From Sipunculus nudus (taxonomy: Eukaryota > Annelida > Sipuncula > Golfingiida > Sipunculidae), in the NCBI GenBank assembly GCA_026874595.1, contig CM049310.1:18946058-19010057 (forward strand): 64,000 bases of DNA, read 5' to 3'. Every line of letters starts with the position of its first letter. The stretch's first letter is position 1. A model generated the notes under the pieces. It saw only the letters and a list, made by a program, of their open reading frames with translations, did not search any database and was not told the DNA's origin. Of this stretch, positions 24,964-36,549 are shown piece after piece. Made by a program: the position numbers and the translations under genes.

Positions 24964-25993
24964 GTAAGGTTTTCAGCCAGAAATTCTCATCTGTGGTCTA
25001 TTTATACCAGCCACTTGTGAACCACAAACTTTGGTCAGACTATGTGATGGTTATTTTATGACACCTTTCACACCAGGTTATATATAAGGAAGGCCACGTA
25101 TGACCAGCACATATTGTCAGTGCCAAGAATTACAGGTTCAGGCATCACAGCTAAAATAACAGTGATTTGGTTAATAAATAATGTTAGGGAATAAATGGGA
25201 AATTAAGAAAAACAAAGTTTAGGCAGTCTAAACTGCAGTTTTATAGCACCTTATTTCTGTAGAATAACGTATAATGAATATTTGTTGTAACAAGTCACAA
25301 AAACCTACATAATATATGTATGGTTCTTGGGTTATCTCAAGTCTATGGATCTCTTATCTAGAAAAAAGAAGTCTCAAGACAAAGTTTACCTGTGTAATTC
25401 CAACAGTCATAGACAACATGGATGGAGGTGGGATGTGCTATGTCAACACAGCATATACAGATTTATTTTACAACCTGATTATTTGACCAATCATTTATAT
25501 TTCAATACAGTACAATATAGTTTTTATAAATATAGTTTTTATAAATATCAAGTAAAATGTATTGTGACAAAATAACATTGGTTCAGAATCCCCCAAGGCA
25601 TGGCCTTTCCAGTGCCAGACTGTCATAATTACTTAATTATGATGGGAAACTTAGTATTATGATTGAACTTGATATTGTATTTTATCCAAAACATGTATGT
25701 CATGGCATTTAAATTTATCAGATTTGTCATCAGATAAAACAAGCAATTTATCTTGTACCAGTATATTTATTTATTTGATCTTAAACATTCTGCAGACAAG
25801 AGTGGTCAACACCTGATTCCATAGGCTCTTTTCCTATCATAACACACAAGCACTGAACTATTCATAAATAACAAGGATTAAAGAATGTCCCTTTTCTTAT
25901 AGAGAACAAAGCTTGTCCATTATTCTAAAGACTGGACCAGAAATAAGACTTAAGTGTGTTCACTGTTTGCTTCCATCAGTCTGTAGATCCGGC
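24964..25993. other. Non-coding DNA after the candidate exon
   Basis: AT-rich sequence. The frame at 25327-25575 has no recognisable domain. Near 25,515-25,550 a TATAGTTTTTATAAA phrase is repeated twice. Confidence 0.5.
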
Positions 25994-26883
25994 CAGCTGG
26001 CATGTAAAAGCAGACCACCAAAAAACACATCCTGGATTTACTTCAGAACAAGCAATTAGGTGCTCTCCATTGGGCATGCAGGCAAGCAAATTATGTATTG
26101 GTCATATGTCAAATGTGTCAGTTTTTCCGTCACATAGTCTCATGGCTTGACATATCACCTGTAACCAACTGTACACCTTAAAAGCCCATTTGTAATTTTT
26201 GATTGATTCTTTGGTTCCCTCCTGAGGGACTGGCTCACTTATTAATATTTGTCAGCCTAACTCAGTTTGGATGATGTCATTATATATTTTTTGTAATCTG
26301 TATTTTTTATTGTGGTAATTCGCCAATTCATATTGCTTATAACTCTGTACAAAAATTACCATATTGAAAAAGAATATTTTTTAAATATCTGTCAAAAGTA
26401 ATATATAATTGTTACAATTTTTTTTTGTCATTATGAAAAATGTTAATATTTTTTAAAATTCTGTTCAAATAATAAAAATTCTGTTCAAATTATAAAATAT
26501 GAGGAACAGAAAATTTTCTCAGTTTTTACACAGATTTTGAGTTTAGTTTTTGTCCCTTTTAATTTTGAATTAATATAAAAATTGATATTTTTAGTGATTA
26601 TTTTAGTGATATTTTTAGGGATTTACATAAATACCTGTGTGAATGGATACATCTTTTAAATTTGTTGTTTCATTGTTTTTCAGAAATTACAAATATTTAG
26701 TTGTGAAACTTTGACCTTATAAGAAAAAAATGTCATCACATTCATAAATATACTTGTTGATACAGGGCTCTTTTCAGTTTTGTTTCTGTAACTCATTTAA
26801 ACAAATCAAAGAAATCAAGAGTCTTACCTTACTGTCAGCTGTTTATTTCCAGAGTAAAAAAAACAGTACAGAGATAGTAAGTT
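25994..26883 (+). repeat. 890-bp tandem duplication, first copy
   Basis: This segment is followed directly by a second copy at 26884-27772. By eye the only difference over the whole length is one A in a homopolymer (8 A here, 7 A in the second copy). It begins CAGCTGGCATG and ends GATAGTAAGTT. It has no transposon-like ends and no gene content. Confidence 0.95.
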
Positions 26884-27772
26884 CAGCTGGCATGTAAAAG
26901 CAGACCACCAAAAAACACATCCTGGATTTACTTCAGAACAAGCAATTAGGTGCTCTCCATTGGGCATGCAGGCAAGCAAATTATGTATTGGTCATATGTC
27001 AAATGTGTCAGTTTTTCCGTCACATAGTCTCATGGCTTGACATATCACCTGTAACCAACTGTACACCTTAAAAGCCCATTTGTAATTTTTGATTGATTCT
27101 TTGGTTCCCTCCTGAGGGACTGGCTCACTTATTAATATTTGTCAGCCTAACTCAGTTTGGATGATGTCATTATATATTTTTTGTAATCTGTATTTTTTAT
27201 TGTGGTAATTCGCCAATTCATATTGCTTATAACTCTGTACAAAAATTACCATATTGAAAAAGAATATTTTTTAAATATCTGTCAAAAGTAATATATAATT
27301 GTTACAATTTTTTTTTGTCATTATGAAAAATGTTAATATTTTTTAAAATTCTGTTCAAATAATAAAAATTCTGTTCAAATTATAAAATATGAGGAACAGA
27401 AAATTTTCTCAGTTTTTACACAGATTTTGAGTTTAGTTTTTGTCCCTTTTAATTTTGAATTAATATAAAAATTGATATTTTTAGTGATTATTTTAGTGAT
27501 ATTTTTAGGGATTTACATAAATACCTGTGTGAATGGATACATCTTTTAAATTTGTTGTTTCATTGTTTTTCAGAAATTACAAATATTTAGTTGTGAAACT
27601 TTGACCTTATAAGAAAAAAATGTCATCACATTCATAAATATACTTGTTGATACAGGGCTCTTTTCAGTTTTGTTTCTGTAACTCATTTAAACAAATCAAA
27701 GAAATCAAGAGTCTTACCTTACTGTCAGCTGTTTATTTCCAGAGTAAAAAAACAGTACAGAGATAGTAAGTT
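26884..27772 (+). repeat. 890-bp tandem duplication, second copy
   Basis: Nearly identical to 25994-26883, in the same orientation and directly adjacent. Such similarity means a very recent duplication or an assembly artefact in which two overlapping haplotypes were joined end to end. Confidence 0.95.
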
Positions 27773-27918
27773 ACCAAGTAATCACTTGGATGTGGCAGAT
27801 TTCTGTATCATTAGGTGAACATGACAGTTTATTCCAGTGAAGTCAGTTTATCATACTCTACTTTTCCACAATCTTGTTCAGTTATGTATTATGTGTGAAC
27901 ATGTACATGTAGTACAAA

Positions 27919-28058
27919 CTTAGTGCAGCAGTATTGTCAGACTGAAAACTTTGTTGTTCTAAAACTATCATAATGATTAATTGTACAATTTAGTGCAGAA
28001 GTATTGTCAGACTGAAAATTTTGATGTTCTAAAACTGTCATAATGATTAATTGTGAAA
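27919..28058 (+). repeat. 70-bp diverged tandem duplication
   Basis: Two 70-base units (27919-27988 and 27989-28058) share GTATTGTCAGACTGAAAA and TCATAATGATTAATTGT with a handful of substitutions, so this duplication is older than the 890-bp one beside it. Confidence 0.9.
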
Positions 28059-29858
28059 ATTGATAAGGAAGAAATACTCAAACAATTTGTACACATCAGT
28101 AGATCCACCAATGGTAATATTACCAAATTACTCCACCAGATGTCAAATATATAGCAATTCATGCTTATATATTTCAAGACATGAAGAACTAAACCTGTAT
28201 CAAGACCTGAATTTCAGAAAAATGATCATATCTTTCCATCAACATCTACCTTTCCCCTAAATAAAGCACAATGATAGATGTTTTGACATAGTTTATTCAC
28301 AGGTAGACAGACAAACTGACAGATCAGTGTGAAAACATACCATTCCTTATGGTGTTGTTGTTGTCATAACACAAAAAAGACCACGGAGGTATCAAAACAC
28401 CAGGTAACCATGGTACCTTTTAAAAAATAAAATTAAGTCTTGAGGAACATTAATGCAATATAGTATCTTCACAAATTACAGACTGTGTATGACATTTGAT
28501 CCTATTCCTTATTAATGGTCATATGGCACACTAATTGTATACAACAACAACATTAAGGCATATTTATCCTAACAAATTTCACTCTCTTCCTTTCTCTAGA
28601 TATCTCTCATTTAAGTTTGTGCTCTTGAGCATACAAGTAATACCTCTCTGTTTGGCATTCCCTTGTAAGCTTGCCAAAGTAGCCAAACTGTTGGTTACAC
28701 CACACCTGTTCACAGACTTGTACATCCTTCATTCCCTGGTCACAAACATGGATAACTGAGAGACCTGTATTGTCTGCTGGAATGCAGCAGACCAAATGCA
28801 GGAGCCAGCAGACCAGTATTTGTTTCAGCTGACTGCATATTTACCCCTGAGAGCAGTTGTTGTTGCCTTTAGTCAAGGACAAAGAAAGATGTTGAAAGTC
28901 ATCATTGTGTACTAAGGAAAACCGGATTTCAGGCATAATCTATATGCTCTGTATCTATGAAAGAGATCAGTTTGACTATGTTAGAAATGGGAATATATGT
29001 GACATCACTTAAATAAAAACAAGAATATTTAAATATATAGTTAAATGTATTTACGGTTACTGTGCTCTTTAGGAAAGGCTTACTGATCTATTAGGGAATA
29101 CTTGAGATTGATTTCGTTAGCTTTTAGGTCAGCTTTGGTGAGTGTGTGCTGCACAGACCAAACAGGACAGGCTGTTACTTAAGCATATGTTTCTTATTCC
29201 ATTCAGCAGCAAGTGTTAATCTCTTTAGACATTGATAATGAAGAACAAACTGGTATGCACAGCCTGGCTGGCAGTTCCATACCTGTAGATAGGTGGAGCA
29301 TGAGCTGTGAGGTGCAAGAAGCCTCCGTCATGTCAAGTAGGTTCAATAAGAACTACTGAGCGGCACTTGAGAGCAGATGTGTTATATTGTCTGCTGAGTA
29401 GCTACATATCAGCACTGTATTACTGATGATGGAGTTTTTCTCTGGAGAAACATTGTGTTTTACCAGGTCCCAAGACTCTTTGTAAAGGAATATTTGTAGC
29501 AAACTTTATACACCTACTACGTTACTAATGATGTCCCAGTGGGATGTGCTATGGTCTGATGTACCATCAAAGATATTGTAGAGCTTCACTATTATATCAG
29601 CCAAAGCTTATAAATACAGTCTATGGTATTGTGTCATCCTGTAGTCCACCTTTACAAATCAGCCAGGGTTTAGAAGATGAGGCTGTTCTCTTTAACTATT
29701 AAGGATTCCTGGATAATCCTTAAAATTAAATATTAAGATTGATGATGATAGTAAAAAACAGCTCTGGTTTGTTGTACCCTATCTTATGAAATATCATGAG
29801 ATGAAGAAATATATTCAAACTCTCATATTAATTACCGTCTTTTAATTTACTTCATCAT
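28059..29858. other. Non-coding DNA
   Basis: Frames at 28060-28260, 28535-28759 and 28607-28795 have no recognisable domains. A perfect small hairpin at 28772-28792 is listed separately. Nothing else stands out. Confidence 0.5.
28772..28792 (+). repeat. Perfect 8-bp stem-loop
   Basis: GTCTGCTG (28772-28779) pairs with CAGCAGAC (28785-28792) over the loop GAATG. A further CCAGCAGACC follows about 15 bases later. No T-run or flanking RNA gene is visible, so a function is not suggested. Confidence 0.6.
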
Positions 29859-30027
29859 TGTATCCCCAGACAAAGTCGGGGGATACTATGTTATCATACC
29901 GATCCCGCCGCCGCTGCCGCCGCATATAATTCTTGTTGGCATGATAACTCAACAAATATTTCACGGATCTTTACTAAACTTGGTATTTGTATAGATATGG
30001 GTGAGAGGACGACGCCTTTTTAAAATG

Positions 30028-30039
30028 AGGTCATGACCT
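30028..30039. promoter_or_regulatory. Palindromic AGGTCATGACCT, nuclear-receptor type site within element A2
   Basis: A perfect inverted repeat of AGGTCA with no spacer. This arrangement is known as a synthetic high-affinity palindrome for thyroid and retinoid receptors. A1 has GGGTCATGACCT at the corresponding place. Binding in this organism is untested. Confidence 0.35.
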
Positions 30040-30186
30040 TTAATAGGAGAGTGTCCTTGACCTTGAATAGATCCAATTTTGGGGGAAATCTCACAAATTC
30101 TTAAATATCTCAAGAAATCTTGCATGGATTGATCCCAGAATTAAGTTGATCAAAGATCATGGAAGGGTTGTCATATTCCAGAAACT

Positions 30187-30960
30187 GGTGGCGCCACCTA
30201 TTATTCTTTACTTGTTTTCGTGCTGTTAAATACCCCAAAATTATATTATGCATATACATATGGGTTATGGGATGTTTATTTAAATGACCTTTCCTATGAG
30301 AGTAGCCTTGAATATTGCCATATATGGTGAAAATCACACAAAATCATTAATATCTAAATAAGGGATGCATGGATTGGTCCAAAAATCAACTTCACTGAAG
30401 ATCTTGGATAGTATTGTCATGTACCGGAAACTTATGGCACCACCTGTTATTCTTTTACTTGTTTTTGTGCCGTTTAATACCCCAATCATTGCCACTTAAC
30501 AGTACTGTGAGCATTATAAGTCAAAAACTAATGGACAGATTTCTTTCATATTATGCATATACATAGATATGGGTTATGGGATGATGTTTATATAAATTAG
30601 GGTCATGAACTTTTCTATGAGAGTGACCTTGACCTTGAATATTGCCATATATGGTGAAAATCACACAAAAATCATTAATATCTCAATTTTGGTTGCATGG
30701 ATTGGGCCAAAAATCAACTTGATCGAAGATCTTGGATAGTATTGTCATGTACCGGAAACTGGTGGCGCCACCTGTTATTCTTTTACTTGTTTTTGTGCCG
30801 TTTATTACCCCAATCATTGCCACTTAACAGTACTGTGAGCATTATAAGTCAAAAACTAATGGACAGATTTCTTTCATATTATGCATATACATAGACATGG
30901 GTTATGGGATGATGTATATTGAAAATGGGGTCATGACCTTTTCTATGAGAGTGACCTTTT
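30187..30960 (+). repeat. Core array of element A2 (GGTGGCGCCACC module), irregular units of about 250-330 bp
   Basis: The phrase GAAACTGGTGGCGCCACCT or a decayed form occurs at about 30181, 30427 and 30755, so spacing is 246 and 328 bases. The 12-bp palindrome GGTGGCGCCACC is exact at 30187-30198 and 30761-30772. Units also share TAACAGTACTGTGAGCATTA and ATGGGTTATGGGATGATGT. A further unit starts before 30960 and is cut off at the poly-G part. Confidence 0.85.
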
Positions 30961-31017
30961 ATATGAGAATGGTCTGATATTAATTGTTGCTGAAGATGGG
31001 GGGGGCCTATTCGTAAA

Positions 31018-31031
31018 GGGGGGGGGGGGGG
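31018..31031 (+). repeat. Poly-G tract, 14 G, in the 3' part of element A2
   Basis: Corresponds to the 20-G run of A1. A shorter run of 8 G precedes CCTATTC at 30998-31005, also matched in A1 (5 G). Confidence 0.9.
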
Positions 31032-31037
31032 ATTAAT

Positions 31038-31083
31038 TGTCTGGGGATACTATGGCACCTGCGCGGTGCCAAGAAATATCTAG
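31038..31083 (+). repeat. 3' terminus of element A2
   Basis: Inset inverted repeat TGTCTGGGGATAC, then stem TGGCACC / GGTGCCA with a 5-base loop, then CTAG. The loop differs from A1 (TGCGC against TGC) while both arms are kept. Confidence 0.8.
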
Positions 31084-34000
31084 TTAAGTAATATTCTGAA
31101 ATGAGAGACTACTGTCAGTCATATACTCTGGATATTTTTGTGTTTAATTCTCTTTCCAAAAGTAATTTTGTAGATCTGAAAAAAAAAAACAGGTAACATG
31201 CACAATGTTTACATGCAGTATATTTCTTGACTGTCTATAGATTCAATAGGAATGGAACAAGAAAATTTATAGAAAAATGTACAAGTTGTCACTTGAGCCA
31301 GACCATTAAATTCTCTGTACTCTCTAGATTTTCCTTAATGTAATAAGTATGTATATATAGGTAAGTTAAAACCGTAAAGAGTATTTGCCATTTATGGTAT
31401 ACATGCTTGCAGCTAGACATTTTTAATAGGATAATAAATAATATGACACATATTGAATTCTCACCACTTCATGATCTTAAGTGTTACAATCTGGGTTTAT
31501 GTGATCCCATTTTATAGAACAGTGTAATTATACCAGCTACCTATAGCATGCTAAGGTAAATGCCAAGCTGGTTAATGTCTATGTTGTGATGTAGGCTTTT
31601 TGAGTGCTTATTTGTCCTACTTCAAGTAACATTAAGTGCTTGTCAGGTTTCGAAGCTTGTTAAGGACATGGATTATGTGCACGGTGCCAGTTACATGAAG
31701 CCTTTAACTCAACACTCTTTCTGTTCTGCTTCATTGAACATTAAGATACTGACGACCAGGTGAAGGTTTGGGATGCAAGCTTGAATGGTCTGTCAATTCC
31801 TGCTTCTGGCTCACATGAGCCTCGGTCATTTGGTGAGTCCCAGGAGAGGCCAGGGCCATCTGCCACTTTTCTACCACACCTCTCGTGCAAGGTCTAATGT
31901 AAACTTTATACTAACTCTGCCTGTACCTTGTAATGCAGGTTTTGCCAGAATAATATGTTCAATATGAGGAATCAATAATGCTACACCACATGTAGAACTT
32001 CTTGTGTTCAGGCAATCAGTAGAAAAAGAGTAACACAAGTGCATAAGAATATTCTAGATATATAATATCAATATGTTTTGCAATTAAAATCTCACAAGAG
32101 ATTGTCTTTCATATTCATGACTGAATCATTACAAAACATCAGAATATTTTTATTGCCATAAAATTTACCAAAAAACCTGTTCTTCTGAATACCATATTGT
32201 AAACAGTTTATAAAATGGCATTCTTATGCAGAAAGGGCAGGCACAGTGCCAGTTTACATAAAATTCAGGGAAGAATATATATGCACAATCACTAGATTTA
32301 CAGGCAGAGCAATTCTCTGTTGATGACCAAAGGAATAAGTTGTATATTATACAAAACAGATGGAAGTATATTCTAGGATATCTATTTAAAACTTTGATGA
32401 AACACATTTTGTTATCCACTTACTCTGGGATATTACAGTGTGGTGTGAATCATGCAGTAATATATATTTTTTAAATTCAAAATTATTTCTGGGGTTTCTC
32501 ATTTCTCAAATTTTGTAGGCTGGCTATAAGTTTCCATAAAATTGAGAATTCAGCAAACTGCAGTATTGTAAATATTGATGGTTTCATGATGATATATCAT
32601 TTTAAACTTTACAATATTTTTTTAAATATACTTTGAAATCAACACGGAACAATAGATATTCACTAGTTTATTTCTCTGGCAATATGGAGTACAGTATCCA
32701 GACTTCTTGATATCATACACTTGTACCTGAAGTCTGATGTCAATATATTGTGTTTCTGATGGCCAGACTCAATTTGAAAATCACAAAACTAATTTGCCAG
32801 CCAACTACTTTTGAGGATATACTCAATTATCATATTCATAATTTTCATAAAGATAATTTCTTGTTTCCATAATGCTTGTTATATTTAATTTTTGACTGTT
32901 CACACTTTGTGTAAAATAGTATTGACAATCAGTATTGACAATCAAATTCTATGTCATGTAGAATAACTTCAAGTTAATTGTATTAAATGTTTTGTAGACA
33001 GGCATATTGTACATTTCTCTGATAAAAAAATGGAATAATAATATACAATATATTACCCCAAGAACATAAATAAAATGTCTATTAAATTAAAGTATTTTAT
33101 TGTAATATTTTGAAAGCATCAAGGTGGGTGCATTCTTGTTTTTGCAGATTCATTGATCTTCACCCATGCACAGCAAGGGTCACTTTATACTCACAAGACA
33201 AAATCCTACCAAGGGTCATACATCAATTACTGCCTGTCTGTGGTTCATTTGTACTGTTCAGGGTTACCGGGTGCAATTCCAGAAGAAGATTGTGTGTATT
33301 TTACCCATCTTGAAAAATAAGATTGGGTTTCTAGTATTTATGCACATCTTTAGCAAACAGTAGATTTGGTCAGCTTTTTGCACTAAGTGTCTGGTCTTCC
33401 TCTGGATGTGGTTCAGAGTACTGAACTGGTCCCTGCTGTATATAAGGCCCTTATTGTACAGAACTTTGTGAGGATGCAGGCAAGCTGAACTATCATCTTG
33501 GGTGCAGAGCTCTATATTTCTCAATGAATCATAAAATGCTCAGACCCATGCTGTGCTGGAGAAAGGAAAGGCTTTGGCTACAGGCACTTCCAGCTCTAGT
33601 TGACCAAAGGAAGAATAGAAATAGCATGAACACCAGAAAGTCATGCTGGTTGCCTTATTTGTTTGGTAAATTGGAGCAGGCGACAAACACATTAGTATTG
33701 ATTGTGTTATGTATCCTCTTGTGGGCATAGTTTTGTAAGATCTATTGATTGTACCTACTGGCAGAATCAGAAACCTCTGTTATGGTTAAATTCTATTTTC
33801 ATTGGTTTACTCTTTTACTTGATCTGTCCAGGAGCAGGGCCATGTGTGCACAGTCACTCAGAACATCACTGGATGATCAATCATTATCTATAAATGGGGT
33901 AACAGTTTGTATCAATAAAAGTAGACTACTTAAAGCTGTTTCCAGAAACCTGTATCAATTTTGCCTCTGCAACACCTAGTATAATGGAGCTATGCTGATC

Positions 34001-35235
34001 ACCTGGGTCATTTTGAACATCTGTATGTGCAAAAGAGTAGAAGTTCTATCGGTTCACTGCTTTTGTTTGTTTTCAACATTTACTAACAAACATGGTTTCC
34101 CTATGACATGCCTTTAATTAGGCAGAAAGTACACTAGAACAAGCATCTGTGGTAATGGTTAAACTTGAGACTGATCATTATTGGGGTACAAATGTGAACC
34201 AAGGGAAATTCTTGGGCTCAGTAGATGGGTATTTAAATTACTCCCGACCAAATTGTTTAATGAAATTTATTGTCCTGCCTCACACTTTCTCATTGCTGAG
34301 ACCTAGAATTGTGAATCTTTGTAATATTGACCTTCATGGTTCAGTCTTCAGTTTCATGAATGTTCAGTCATGTAGCCTCATGTAGGTCTTAGCATTCATA
34401 ATCACAAGATCAGTGACTGAAATAACTTTTAAGCATAGTTTGTACCATTTATCTGAATTGATTGACACTAGGTCATTGATCTCAAATTATGTTGCAGTGA
34501 GTGCTCAGTCAAATTGTTTCTTTATCAGATAAGTCATAAAGTACTAAAAGCCAGTTTTATGATACTGTTTGTACCTTGGACAGCTATATCAAAGTAGTAT
34601 AGATTTTGAAACCACAAGTGTTGTAGATGTTTTTGACATATAACAGTATGGTTTATGACAGAAAAAATCATGCCACCCAGCAGACCATTATTAAGATAAG
34701 AGAGCCAGAGGACAAACTGCTACTGTGTTTCTCCACTGACCAGTGATAGGTGAGACAGTGAGGTGTAAGGCAACAGTGGTAGGTCAATGTAGACATGTGT
34801 GATATATTGTTCATATGCACACCTGGTAAAGCACTATATCATCTGCTGACAATGGCCGGTTTGTATGAACAAACGAACTCCTGCTGGTGGGAATAAATAG
34901 TCCCCTCATTTGGTCCACACATGTAGGAAAGCCTGTCTCATAAAGTACAGAAAACAATTCAAGTCTTCAGGCATCAGATCACACCTGTAAACAGTACATT
35001 CATTGTCTTTTATATATTAATGCGCAAAAATTTATGTCAGGTGATTTTATCCTATTTATTTACCAGATTCAGTTTTCATACTAGTCTGTGTTTCATGGCC
35101 TTTTAAACATGAGTATTCTAGGATGAGTCTCATATTTCCTTATATCAGAGGTGAATAAGGACATATATATATAAAAAGTCCAAAGGTTGTTATATTAATA
35201 AACAAGTAAAAACTCATATTTTTTTACATTTTACT
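31084..35235. other. Non-coding DNA
   Basis: Holds the 13-bp duplication at 32918-32943. Frames near 31785, 32165-32419, 33110-33979 and 34149-34385 show no recognisable families. Several overlapping frames at 33.1-34.0 kb reflect fewer stops there, but without splice signals that fit them. Confidence 0.5.
32918..32943 (+). repeat. Exact 13-bp tandem duplication
   Basis: AGTATTGACAATC is present twice in a row. Confidence 0.95.
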
Positions 35236-35383
35236 TTCTCTCTCTCTCTAGTTTTTTCAGAGTGTATTATCCTGATGCTTTCTTTATTTCTTTATTTCCT
35301 TTTCTCAGCTTTTCTTTCTCTTTCCTCTTCTCTAATTTTTTTTTCTCTCTCTCTCTTCTCTCTCCCTTTCTCACATTCTGTTA
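35233..35383 (+). repeat. Pyrimidine-rich, CT-repeat tract
   Basis: Long runs of C and T on the plus strand with (CT)n segments at about 35237-35249 and 35344-35365. TCTCTAGTTTTTTCAG inside it looks like a 3' splice acceptor, but the DNA after it is itself pyrimidine-rich and no exon follows. Such tracts can adopt triplex structure, which is general knowledge and not shown here. Confidence 0.8.
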
Positions 35384-36549
35384 CACTGTAATTGGGTATA
35401 TAAACTACAGTTGATAGCTGCTCAGGGTGATACCATTAGGATCCCCTCACAGAGACTCCCTGTACTGTTAATCACCCCATCACACATAGGCTGATGGTTC
35501 AGCTCATTAACTCTTCCTCACATGCTGCCCTCATGCTCAGTCCACTGTCTGCTTACTGTATGACCTGTAGAGCTATTAATAGAACAGCTCTACATGAACA
35601 AAGCCTGTTAATGGTATTATGGTTTGTAAAATGAGAATAATTGATGCATTGTTATTATTTCACCTTGTGGAACAACCAACAATTAATTGCTTGATATAAC
35701 AGTCATGACATCTGATTTTGAGAATTTGAGCAAATGTACATTACAAATATATGGAAAACTGTAAAATTTTAATAAGAGTTTTGGAGGTATTTAAACATGG
35801 ATTTATAACACACTGTATATTCAGCAATTTATGAGGCCATGTAACATAAGAAATTTCAAATTGGTTAGCAGCTAACATCCCAGTGAACAGATGGATGATT
35901 TGTTATGATTTCAGAAAAGTTAAATGACTGTATTTTGAGGGTAAACTTTAATACTTCACGCTAGGATGACCCCAGATGCCATAGGGAGACAGATGTAGTA
36001 AACTCTATGTAAAGGTCAACACCATTGTGGTCTTTCATGTGCATGTATTCAGGCAAGTGGGCTGGATCAATGATTACCAACTGGCAGCAAGTCACCAGAG
36101 GGTATACAGGGGTGTCTGTATTAACCCCATCTTGATTTAGGCTATACACACCCAGGACCTGGGGCCTTTGTGAGAGGAGATATGTCAGGAATGAGACCAT
36201 TGTTAATATGTTGACTTCATTATGTATGCTTATTCAGTCAGTTATAGAACGGTATATCATGGTCATACATTCACACTGTGGATGCAGCATGTCTTTTCTG
36301 GCCAAACAAGCATGACCACAGCTAACCTAGTGTCTTGAAATGAATACACCTGCACATCACATGGTGTAACAGGACTTTGAATGTACCACTTGGCCTTTTC
36401 TGTAGCTGGAGAATACAAAGCAAGTTATTTTCCAGTACATACAGTATGTGAGATTTTTGTTTGGTTTGTGTAATGGCATCATTATCACCATGGCTGCTAT
36501 GAATATGTATGGTCAGGGATAAGCAGTAATTGATATGATTGAAATGCTG
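35384..36549. other. Non-coding DNA, nothing recognised
   Basis: Only short chance frames, for example minus strand 35961-36200. Confidence 0.5.

Larger units (their letters stand above)
29859..31083 (+). mobile_element. Element A2: Helentron-like non-autonomous element, short copy
   Basis: The left end forms a hairpin, GTATCCCC (29860-29867) with GGGGATAC (29879-29886). GTATCCCCAGACA (29860-29872) recurs inverted at 31038-31050. The right end has a 7-bp hairpin (31053-31071), an 8-base spacer and CTAG (31080-31083) followed by T. Alignment by eye with A1 holds over the left roughly 340 bases and the right roughly 100 bases. The interior differs: A2 has repeated units of the GGTGGCGCCACC module and none of the AGGTCAAAGGTCA units. 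It is 1.2 kb against 1.9 kb for A1. There is no coding capacity, and the frame at 30697-30894 is repeat-derived. Flanks beyond the common ends are unrelated between A1 and A2, which fixes the borders to within a few bases. Confidence 0.75.

Noticed and set aside
25567-25590. GGTTCAGAATCCCC resembling a tRNA B box
   Set aside because: No A box at the right distance upstream and no cloverleaf arms could be drawn.
35237-35260. TCTCTCTCTAGTTTTTTCAG as a splice acceptor
   Set aside because: It lies in a long pyrimidine tract that continues downstream, and no open exon or donor follows.
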